Assembly: GCA_026000155.1 (NCBI GenBank)
Contig: BNYG01000061.1
Location: forward strand, 1 to 6,654
Length of the DNA stretch: 6,654 nt
Source: Bacteroidia bacterium
GTDB lineage: Bacteria; Bacteroidota; Bacteroidia; Bacteroidales; Azobacteroidaceae
Reading direction: 5' to 3'
Part shown: one piece after another, positions 1-5,986 of the stretch
How positions within the stretch are numbered: position 1 is the first letter of the stretch
Layout of the letters: each line of letters opens with the position of its first letter
Notes under the pieces: generated by a model
The model's input: only the letters and a program-made list of their open reading frames with translations
Databases searched by the model: none
Told to the model about the DNA's origin: nothing
Position numbers and translations under genes: made by a program

Positions 1-264
1 GGTGTAAAGCCTCAATCGCCCAAAGAATCCATCCGGGATATTATCCGTGATCCGGTTCCTACCTGGAAAGACCGCTTAGTGAATGATTTTGAGACCTCTA
101 TTTTTGCCCGCTTTCCGGAAATAAGCGTCCTCAAACAAAAAATGTACGACCGGGGCGCTGTGTATGCGAGCATGTCGGGATCGGGTTCATCGGTATTCGG
201 AATATTCGAAGCCCCGGAAAAATTAGAGACGGAATTCCCCCATTTATCCGTTATGGTAATATGA
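1..264 (+). CDS. ispE: 4-diphosphocytidyl-2-C-methyl-D-erythritol kinase, C-terminal part
   Basis: This is the last 87 codons of a gene that begins before the window; frame 1 is open from base 1 to the TGA at 262-264. The product is a GHMP-superfamily kinase that phosphorylates CDP-methylerythritol with ATP in the cytoplasmic MEP pathway to isopentenyl diphosphate. Visible support is the G-V-x-P-x-x-P segment at the left edge and the late glycine-rich motif S-M-S-G-S-G-S-S-V-F-G-I-F (bases about 169-207), which is the C-terminal GHMP loop typical of IspE (S-G-S-G-S/A-x-x-F-G). The N-terminal substrate and ATP motifs lie outside the window, so the call rests on the C-terminal domain alone; other GHMP kinases are less likely. 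The 3' end overlaps the convergent kinase gene by 21 bp, leaving no room for a dedicated terminator. Confidence 0.88.
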   Translation, partial: GVKPQSPKESIRDIIRDPVPTWKDRLVNDFETSIFARFPEISVLKQKMYDRGAVYASMSGSGSSVFGIFEAPEKLETEFPHLSVMVI

Positions 265-2571
265 ATCGTGTTTCAAATAATAATACCCTTTCCCGTAGCG
301 ACTGATCTTGGCATCTACATCATTGTAAACCAGCGCTATATTCGTGATTCCATCATCCTGAAGCTCCTTAATCGTATATTTGAAGAAGTCCTTGTTTGTC
401 TTTTCATCCCGTACGACATAAAGGACGATATCTACCAGGCGTGACAGGAAATGAGCATCTGAAACCAATCCTACCGGGCTACAGTCTAAGACTACATAAT
501 CATACTTTTTAATAAGCGCCTGAATAATTTCCCTGGCTTGAGGCGTCCGGATCAATTCACTGGGATTAGGAGGAATAACTCCTGCAGGTAATATATCAAA
601 ACCTTGCTCTAAAGGTACAATCGCCTCATCCAACGAAATTTGTCCAATGAGGCAATTCGACAGACCTTTGTTGTTGTCCAAGTCTAACGATTTGGACAGG
701 GCCGGCCGGCGTAAATCACAATCGACTAAAATGACCTTTTTCCCACCCATCTGATAAGTGGATGCCAAATTGATGGCAATAAATGTTTTTCCATCCTGCG
801 GTTCGGTCGATGTGACCAATATAGAAGTAGAACCTTCTCTTTTAACCATATATTCCATCCGTGCACGAAGATTACGGAATCCTTCCGCAAAACTGGAACG
901 GGGATGCGCTTTGACCGCTATGAGTTCTTTTTTCTTCGATTTTTCAATCGTTCCAAGCAAAGGAATCGTAGTAATTTTTTCTATTTCTTCCCGGGATTGA
1001 ATATTGAATTTAAATAAAAATTCTTTACAGGCTACAAATATAAACGGGATCAACAATCCGATAAGGACATAGATCATATAAGTCCGCCGTTGTTCTCCTC
1101 CATTGACAACGCCTATCACTCTCGGTTTATCAATAATCAGATTGTCGGGAGCATTGGACGCTTTTTGTATCTGGCTCTCCGTTCTCCTTTGCAACAAGTA
1201 AGTATAATACGTATCATTGATCTTGAAATCCCGCTCGTGGGTCAATAATTCTCTTTCCTGCTGCGGTAAGTTGGCTAATTCGGCACGGGCTTTAGCATAG
1301 CGTTGATTATTGTCTTTTTCTTCCAAAGCAATAATTGAATTCATCGCTTTAATGGCTGCCCGGATACTTCCCCGGAGGTCTTCCATAGTGTTGATACTCT
1401 TCGTATAGATAGGGCTGCTGGCGCCCAAGCTCCGCATTTCCAAAGCTAAAGTATTGTATTGATTGATATATAAGCTCAATTGAGGATTGGATATCTGGAA
1501 AGCGGAAGGATCCGTCAATAATTCATTATTGGGATTGTTCAGGTAAGTAGATAAATAACTCAAATATTCTTTTCTCAAACGAATATCGTTCTTTTTTTGC
1601 TCCAGTTCTTCCAAAACTTTAGACCGGCTGGCCGATTGATCCTGTGAATATAATCCGGAAGAAAGTTGATAGGAATTCAATTTGGCTTCCGAAGAATCGA
1701 TAGAATCCCTTAAAATAGCAATCTGCCGGTCGATAAATAAAATAGAACGCTCTGCCGTTTCATTTTTACGTTCCAGATTTTCCTGAAAAAATTGTTCATT
1801 CAATAAATTAAGAAAATCCAGATCCCGCTGGGCTACTTTACTTGTCAGCGCTATTTCGATAACGGATGCACCCTCCATTAAAAGACGGGACGATAAACGA
1901 TCGCCATACAGACTAATCAGATTACTTTTTGAAAAGAAATGAAAATATAAATCGTATTGGGCATTAACAAACAAATCGGTCTTCTGTATTTCGGCAAAAA
2001 ATAATACATGTTGTATAGGCACTCCATATTTCCCTTGTTGCCTGAACGCAGGAATTTGATCGTTTCCAATAAATGAAATTTCAAACATGTCTTCATTCAC
2101 ACCCCTTATTCTAAACTCCAAACCATAAGCCATATCAGCAACGTAATGGCTGTCAATCCGTATCTGTGCATCTTTATAAATGACGATGTTTTTAAACCGC
2201 TGTTTCTCATAAATTTCGGTAGTAAGATTCAAACGATCGACCGTATTGGCAATAAAATCGTATGAATTGTACATAATCATCTGATTATTGAAAGTACGAT
2301 TGCTGTATCCCATGGATGAATAACCGGATGTAAAATCATTTCTTAACGCCGACCGGCTGTCTTCAATCAGAATGGTGGTAGCAATTTTATACGTAGGTGT
2401 CCAGGATCTATTTTTCAGATAGGCTAAAGCCAACGCAATGATGAAAAAAACAACAAATAAAACCCAATATTTCAATATTTTCGATAACAGAGTAGCGAAA
2501 TCAAAAGAAGAGGCTGGAGCTTGCCGTCCGAATAAGTTATCTATGGATTGATCGTTATTTTCTTGACTCAT
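244..2571 (-). CDS. Wzz/BY-kinase: polysaccharide chain-length co-polymerase with tyrosine autokinase
   Basis: A 775-residue inner-membrane protein expected to control polymer length and export of a capsule or exopolysaccharide by cycles of tyrosine autophosphorylation (Wzc family). Order of parts: N-terminal Wzz domain with membrane helix 1 at about 33-52; a long periplasmic region with coiled-coil-like stretches at about 255-345 and 400-470; a GNVR-like segment near 447-485; membrane helix 2 at about 497-520; a cytoplasmic kinase domain from about 545. The kinase has the oligomerisation motif E563-x-x-R566-x-x-R569, Walker A around P591-Q-D-G-K595-T596, Walker A' V613-ILVDCD619-L-R-R-P, and Walker B V693-V-L-D696. 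The tail carries a tyrosine cluster (Y759, Y763-765, Y771, Y772), the usual autophosphorylation site. Length is normal and the gene looks intact. The start at 2571 fits the expected N-terminus, although the ribosome site is weak (AGAGAA). No Wza or glycosyltransferase gene lies beside it in this window, which is unusual. Its polysaccharide cannot be deduced. Confidence 0.93.
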   Translation of the reverse strand: MSQENNDQSIDNLFGRQAPASSFDFATLLSKILKYWVLFVVFFIIALALAYLKNRSWTPTYKIATTILIEDSRSALRNDFTSGYSSMGYSNRTFNNQMIMYNSYDFIANTVDRLNLTTEIYEKQRFKNIVIYKDAQIRIDSHYVADMAYGLEFRIRGVNEDMFEISFIGNDQIPAFRQQGKYGVPIQHVLFFAEIQKTDLFVNAQYDLYFHFFSKSNLISLYGDRLSSRLLMEGASVIEIALTSKVAQRDLDFLNLLNEQFFQENLERKNETAERSILFIDRQIAILRDSIDSSEAKLNSYQLSSGLYSQDQSASRSKVLEELEQKKNDIRLRKEYLSYLSTYLNNPNNELLTDPSAFQISNPQLSLYINQYNTLALEMRSLGASSPIYTKSINTMEDLRGSIRAAIKAMNSIIALEEKDNNQRYAKARAELANLPQQERELLTHERDFKINDTYYTYLLQRRTESQIQKASNAPDNLIIDKPRVIGVVNGGEQRRTYMIYVLIGLLIPFIFVACKEFLFKFNIQSREEIEKITTIPLLGTIEKSKKKELIAVKAHPRSSFAEGFRNLRARMEYMVKREGSTSILVTSTEPQDGKTFIAINLASTYQMGGKKVILVDCDLRRPALSKSLDLDNNKGLSNCLIGQISLDEAIVPLEQGFDILPAGVIPPNPSELIRTPQAREIIQALIKKYDYVVLDCSPVGLVSDAHFLSRLVDIVLYVVRDEKTNKDFFKYTIKELQDDGITNIALVYNDVDAKISRYGKGYYYLKHDSYYHNG

Positions 2572-2592
2572 AACTATTCTCTATTTAATCGG

Positions 2593-2685
2593 TTATTTAA
2601 AATATGTAAGTGCTGCTAATACTAATGATAAAGGTGCTACCACCATAGAAACGAAGCCCGAAACAGATTCTATCCGGAAAAGAAA
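2593..2685 (-). pseudogene. possible remnant of an export-protein (wza-like) 3' end
   Basis: On the minus strand a short open stretch follows a TGA at 2686-2688 and ends with TAA at 2593-2595, which is 21 bp before the kinase ATG. It reads about 30 residues: an R-I-E-S-V-S-G segment, then MVVAPLSLVLAALTYFK, which looks like a membrane helix with a terminal Lys. Wza-type polysaccharide export proteins commonly precede the BY-kinase in operons and end in a hydrophobic helix, so position, spacing and composition fit a leftover C-terminus. Upstream the frame is closed by several stops (TGA, then TAA TAA at 2701-2706), so no complete gene is present. An alternative is a 17-codon leader or small-protein ORF from the ATG at 2644-2646, or simply chance. 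The stretch is too short to assign by eye with confidence. Confidence 0.3.
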
Positions 2686-2714
2686 TCATATTTGTTTTTT
2701 TTATTAATAAAGGA

Positions 2715-2722
2715 CAAAGTTA
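2715..2722 (-). promoter_or_regulatory. candidate -7 box for the kinase gene
   Basis: On the minus strand this reads TAACTTTG, matching the Bacteroidota -7 consensus TAnnTTTG. No good -33 element is seen 18-21 bp upstream. If used, it would give the kinase a leader of roughly 135-140 nt that includes the short hydrophobic ORF. It overlaps the -33 region of the divergent asparaginase promoter, so the two genes could compete for polymerase. The match may be incidental. Confidence 0.3.
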
Positions 2723-2749
2723 GTATTAATTTTAAAATACGTATCTTTG
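2719..2749 (+). promoter_or_regulatory. promoter of the asparaginase gene
   Basis: TATCTTTG at 2742-2749 matches the Bacteroidota sigma-ABfr -7 consensus TAnnTTTG. GTTAG at 2719-2723 is a plausible -33 element, with 18 bp between TTAG and the -7 box. The palindrome ATTTTAAAAT (2729-2738) lies between the two elements. The -7 box ends only 19 bp before the ATG, so the leader should be very short. Confidence 0.65.
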
Positions 2750-2768
2750 CAAAACGGAAAGAATAATT

Positions 2769-3809
2769 ATGTTAGACTATAATGCTTCAGTTCTTGTAAT
2801 TTATACCGGTGGAACTATCGGAATGATAGAAGATCCGGAAACCGGTACGTTAAAAGCATACGATTTCAGTCATTTGAAAGAATATGTTCCCGAACTGAGC
2901 CGTCTCAAATTCAATATCAACAGCATTCAATTTCAACAACCGATTGATTCTTCGGATATGAATCCGGAACAATGGAAAAAAATTGTCTGGATTATCGAAG
3001 ATAATTACGACAGATACGATGGATTTGTGATTTTGCATGGGACGGATACCATGGCTTATTCGGCATCCGCCCTCAGTTTTATGCTGGAAAATATAGGCAA
3101 ACCGGTTATCCTCACCGGTTCGCAACTTCCGATCGGCAAAATCCGTACGGACGGCAAAGAAAATCTGATCACAGCCCTGGAAATTGCGGTGGATAAAGAC
3201 CCGGACGGCAAGGCTTTTGTGACGGAAGTCTGTATATTTTTCCAAAGTTTATTAATGCGGGGAAACCGGACGACCAAAATCAATGCCACCTATTTCAAAG
3301 CGTTTAATTCGTTCAATTATCCGATATTGGCGGAAGCCGGCACGCATATTCATTACCGGCATGAACTGATGCACCGCCCGCTCCGGAACAGCAAACCTAA
3401 ATTTCATGCTTCCCTCGACCCGAATGTCACGATTATCAAGCTTTTCCCGGGCATTTCTGCCGAAATATTAAAAGCAACGATTGCCATTCCACACCTGAAA
3501 GCCATCGTGTTGGAAACTTACGGCGCCGGAAACTCTCCGAACGAAAAATGGTTTTTGAATATTATTGCAGAGGCTGTCAACAAAGGAATTGTAGTGGTCA
3601 ACGTCACCCAATGCGCCTCCGGGTCAGTGGATATGATGCGTTATGAATCCGGAAAAGCATTGAAAGACATCGGTGTCGTTTCGGGATATGATATCACCAC
3701 CGAAGCCGCCGTTGCCAAACTAATGTTCCTCTTTGGTCTTGGATTAGACCACAAAGAAGTGAAAACCTATATGAAAGTATCCATTGCAGGGGAAGCTACT
3801 GTAGAATAA
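2769..3809 (+). CDS. ansA: type I (cytoplasmic) L-asparaginase
   Basis: A 346-residue enzyme that hydrolyses L-asparagine to aspartate and ammonia. The first signature is T-G-G-T-I-G at residues 13-18, with T16 as the expected nucleophile. The second is H-G-T-D-T at 90-94, with T92 and D93 as the second catalytic pair, and K170 in N-R-T-T-K matches the catalytic lysine. The S-S-D-M segment (61-64), the T-G-S-Q-L-P segment (116-121), Y-G-A-G-N-S-P (251-257) and the late T-T-E-A-A-V-A-K-L (310-318) are also family-typical. There is no signal peptide and the length matches cytoplasmic AnsA, so a periplasmic type II enzyme is unlikely. The ATG at 2769 places the first Thr motif where expected, and a purine-rich GGAAAGAA (2757-2764) precedes it. 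It is transcribed alone between its own promoter and a hairpin terminator. All catalytic residues are present and nothing looks odd. Confidence 0.95.
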   Translation: MLDYNASVLVIYTGGTIGMIEDPETGTLKAYDFSHLKEYVPELSRLKFNINSIQFQQPIDSSDMNPEQWKKIVWIIEDNYDRYDGFVILHGTDTMAYSASALSFMLENIGKPVILTGSQLPIGKIRTDGKENLITALEIAVDKDPDGKAFVTEVCIFFQSLLMRGNRTTKINATYFKAFNSFNYPILAEAGTHIHYRHELMHRPLRNSKPKFHASLDPNVTIIKLFPGISAEILKATIAIPHLKAIVLETYGAGNSPNEKWFLNIIAEAVNKGIVVVNVTQCASGSVDMMRYESGKALKDIGVVSGYDITTEAAVAKLMFLFGLGLDHKEVKTYMKVSIAGEATVE

Positions 3810-3871
3810 TAAAGGACGGTAAGTAAACCGGCATACATTTAATCACTAAGGTTGCATTTACTACTTGAATC

Positions 3872-3914
3872 TATCTTCTGAGTTTTATAAAAAACTCGGA
3901 TGATATGGATTTTT
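3872..3914 (+). terminator. hairpin terminator after the asparaginase gene
   Basis: The arms TATCTTCTGAGTTTT (3872-3886) and AAAACTCGGATGATA (3891-3905) pair over 15 positions with one T/T mismatch and one G-T wobble, around the 4-nt loop ATAA. A run of five T follows at 3910-3914, slightly further from the stem than in a textbook intrinsic terminator. The hairpin starts 62 bp after the asparaginase stop and separates it from the trpS promoter. Confidence 0.6.
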
Positions 3915-3927
3915 AGTTGTAAAATCG

Positions 3928-3935
3928 TACCTTTG
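3928..3935 (+). promoter_or_regulatory. -7 box of the trpS promoter
   Basis: TACCTTTG matches the Bacteroidota -7 consensus TAnnTTTG and lies 19 bp before the trpS ATG, the same spacing as at the asparaginase gene. A clear -33 element is not visible; the region at about 3904-3910 would be in the right place but fits poorly. It lies 13 bp after the T run of the upstream terminator. I see no T-box, trp leader peptide or other attenuator in the 145-bp gap. Confidence 0.55.
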
Positions 3936-3954
3936 CACCTTAATTCTTAATTTT

Positions 3955-4947
3955 ATGAAGACAGTATTAAGCGGTATTCGTCCGACCGGTAATTTGCATT
4001 TGGGAAATTACTACGGCGCCATGGTTAACTTCCTGAAAATGCAGGAAGAATACAAGTGTTTTTTCTTTATTGCCGATTGGCATTCGTTGACTACGCATCC
4101 CGACCCTAAGATGTTGCATGTCAATGTGAAGAATATTCTTTCCGAATATCTCGCCTGCGGATTAGATCCCGAAAAAGCAACCCTGTATATCCAAAGCGAT
4201 GTGCCCGAAATTGCGGAATTATATCTTTTGTTGAATATGCAAGCGTATTTGGGTGAATTGGAAAAAACCGTTTCGTTCAAGGAAAAAGCGCGGCAGAATC
4301 CGGATAATGTGAATGCCGGTTTACTGACCTATCCGGTGTTGATGGCGACGGATATTCTGATTCACAATGCCGATTATGTGCCGGTTGGAAAAGACCAGGA
4401 ACAACATTTGGAAATCACCCGCAATTACGCTAACCGTTTCAATCACCGCTACGGCGTTAATTATTTCAAACAGCCGACGGCTTTTATCTCCAATCAGGAA
4501 TTGGTTAAAATTCCCGGATTGGACGGCAGCGGTAAGATGGGCAAATCGGAAGGCAACGCCATTTATTTGACCGACGACCCGAAAACAATAGAAAAAAAAG
4601 TAAAAGGCGCATTAACCGATAATGGTCCCGAAGGTCAGAATACGCCCAAGCCCGATTACATCGAAAACCTGTTTACGATTCTGAAAGTAGTTTCTACTCC
4701 CGAAGTAGTGGCCTATTACGATAATCTCTGGAATACCGGCGAAACGAAATGGTACGGCAATCTGAAAAAACAATTGGCGGAAGATATTATCAAAGTCACC
4801 ACTCCTATCCGCGAGCGGATTAACGATATTAAAAACGACGAAGCTTATCTGCACAAAGTGACAACGGAAGGAGCGGAAAAAGCCCGTGAAAGTGCAAGCA
4901 AAACATTGAAAGACGTCCGGGAAATCATGGGATTTAAATCTTTTTAA
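3955..4947 (+). CDS. trpS: tryptophanyl-tRNA synthetase
   Basis: A 330-residue class Ic aminoacyl-tRNA synthetase that activates tryptophan with ATP and charges tRNA-Trp in the cytoplasm. The HIGH-type motif is in R-P-T-G-N-L-H15-L-G-N18 and the KMSKS-type loop is G-S-G-K194-M-G-K-S198-E-G-N. The segment Y-P-V-L-M-A-T-D133-I-L carries the conserved Asp that contacts the tryptophan side, and the P-V-G-K-D-Q-E-Q-H segment (143-151) is also typical of TrpS rather than TyrS. Length is normal for bacterial TrpS. The start is fixed by the R-P-T-G motif lying nine residues in and by the -7 box 19 bp upstream. The stop is followed after 3 nt by the next start codon, so the AlkZ-like gene is probably co-transcribed and perhaps translationally coupled. 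Confidence 0.97.
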   Translation: MKTVLSGIRPTGNLHLGNYYGAMVNFLKMQEEYKCFFFIADWHSLTTHPDPKMLHVNVKNILSEYLACGLDPEKATLYIQSDVPEIAELYLLLNMQAYLGELEKTVSFKEKARQNPDNVNAGLLTYPVLMATDILIHNADYVPVGKDQEQHLEITRNYANRFNHRYGVNYFKQPTAFISNQELVKIPGLDGSGKMGKSEGNAIYLTDDPKTIEKKVKGALTDNGPEGQNTPKPDYIENLFTILKVVSTPEVVAYYDNLWNTGETKWYGNLKKQLAEDIIKVTTPIRERINDIKNDEAYLHKVTTEGAEKARESASKTLKDVREIMGFKSF

Positions 4948-4950
4948 TCA

Positions 4951-5985
4951 ATGAATAATATTGCCCATATTCGCTTGGCAAGCCATCAACTTTCCGGAAC
5001 GCATTGTCAAACTCCGGAAAGTGTTGTTGCCTGGATGGGCGCCATGCAGGCGCAGGACTACAACATGGCGAAATGGGCGATCGGTGTACGTCTTCCGGGA
5101 TATATGGACAAGCAGGTAGAAGATGCTTTTAATCAAGGAAAAATTCTGCGTACACACGTGTTACGTCCGACCTGGCATTTGGTGTCGCCGGAAAACATAC
5201 GCTGGATGTTGTCGTTGACGGCAGAAAAAATCAAATCGTCTTCCCGTTCCAGAGACCGGGAGTTGGAAATTACCGAAGAACTTTACGGCCAAAGCAACCG
5301 GATTATCCAAAAAGCATTGGAAGGCGGCCAACATCTCACGCGGGAAGCTATCGGAGAGGTATTGGAAAAGCATAAAATTACAGTTAATTCTGCGCGTTTG
5401 GTGCATTTTCTGATGCGAGCCGAGGTGGAAGGAATTGTGTGCAGCGGTGCGTTGCAAGGGAAAAAGCAAACCTACGCTTTGTTGGACGAACGGGCGCCGT
5501 CCGTTCCGGTTCTGCACAAAGAAGAAGCCTTGGCAAAACTGGCGAAACTGTATTTTCAAAGTCACCAACCGGCTACGTTACAAGATTTTGTCTGGTGGTC
5601 GGGATTATCGACTACCGAAGCGCGTCAAGGTTTGGAAGCGGTAAAATCCGGATTGGTCGCGGAAGAAATCAACGGGCAAACGTATTGGTTGCAGAATGAT
5701 TTCCGGGAAATTCCGGTTGCAGAAAACTTTTGCTGTTTGCTGCCCGCTTTTGACGAATACATTATCGCGTACAGAGACCGCAGTGCGGCGCTTTTGTCGG
5801 AGCATTACAGCAAAGTTGTTTCGAGCAATGGCATGTTTCAGCCGGTGATTGTGGTGGATGGGCAAGTAGTGGGATTGTGGAAAAAATCTGCAAGTAAAAA
5901 AAATCCGGTTCTGTTTGATTTCTTTGAACAACCGGATGCCAATGTGATGCGACAAAATCATAACATACTTATAAAATATTTATAA
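4951..5985 (+). CDS. AlkZ-like winged-helix protein (HTH_42), putative DNA glycosylase
   Basis: A 344-residue protein of the HTH_42/AlkZ-like superfamily, built from winged-helix DNA-binding repeats. Characterised relatives (AlkZ from an azinomycin producer, E. coli YcaQ) are DNA glycosylases that remove bulky alkylated bases and unhook interstrand crosslinks. Family marks seen here: M32-Q33-A34-Q35-D-Y, which fits the Q-hydrophobic-Q active-site motif of the AlkZ branch (YcaQ has Q-x-D); R-P-T-W-H-L-V at 72-78; the winged-helix segment with Y-A-L-L-D-E-R near 175-181; L-L-P-A-F-D-E-Y at 263-270; and V-D-G-Q-V-V-G-L-W at 302-310 near the end. There is no signal peptide or membrane helix. Length is near the family norm. 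It begins 3 nt after trpS and ends 1 nt before the lipoprotein start. Family membership is well supported; activity and substrate are inference, since many members are uncharacterised. Confidence 0.85.
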   Translation: MNNIAHIRLASHQLSGTHCQTPESVVAWMGAMQAQDYNMAKWAIGVRLPGYMDKQVEDAFNQGKILRTHVLRPTWHLVSPENIRWMLSLTAEKIKSSSRSRDRELEITEELYGQSNRIIQKALEGGQHLTREAIGEVLEKHKITVNSARLVHFLMRAEVEGIVCSGALQGKKQTYALLDERAPSVPVLHKEEALAKLAKLYFQSHQPATLQDFVWWSGLSTTEARQGLEAVKSGLVAEEINGQTYWLQNDFREIPVAENFCCLLPAFDEYIIAYRDRSAALLSEHYSKVVSSNGMFQPVIVVDGQVVGLWKKSASKKNPVLFDFFEQPDANVMRQNHNILIKYL

Positions 5986-5986
5986 T

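Noticed and set aside
2850..3289. Two overlapping minus-strand open frames (131 and 77 codons) inside the asparaginase gene.
   Set aside because: They lie wholly antisense to a gene with intact catalytic motifs, have no recognisable domain, and look like by-products of its codon bias.
3810..3954. The gap before trpS, inspected for a T-box, trp leader peptide or small RNA.
   Set aside because: Only the hairpin terminator and a -7 box could be supported; there is no run of Trp codons or T-box-like sequence, and the predicted leader is too short.
4534..4551. KMGKS instead of KMSKS in TrpS, considered as a defective active-site loop.
   Set aside because: Both lysines and the final serine are kept, and Gly at the third place is, as I recall, tolerated in bacterial TrpS proteins; the rest of the enzyme is intact.
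4367..4570. A 67-codon alternative frame inside trpS that might hint at a frameshift.
   Set aside because: The main trpS frame is continuous and complete from start to stop, so no frameshift is needed.
5161..5961. Antisense frames (135 and 118 codons) and two short sense-strand frames inside the AlkZ-like gene.
   Set aside because: Their translations are rich in Arg, Phe and His with no family resemblance, while the 344-codon frame carries consistent family motifs throughout.
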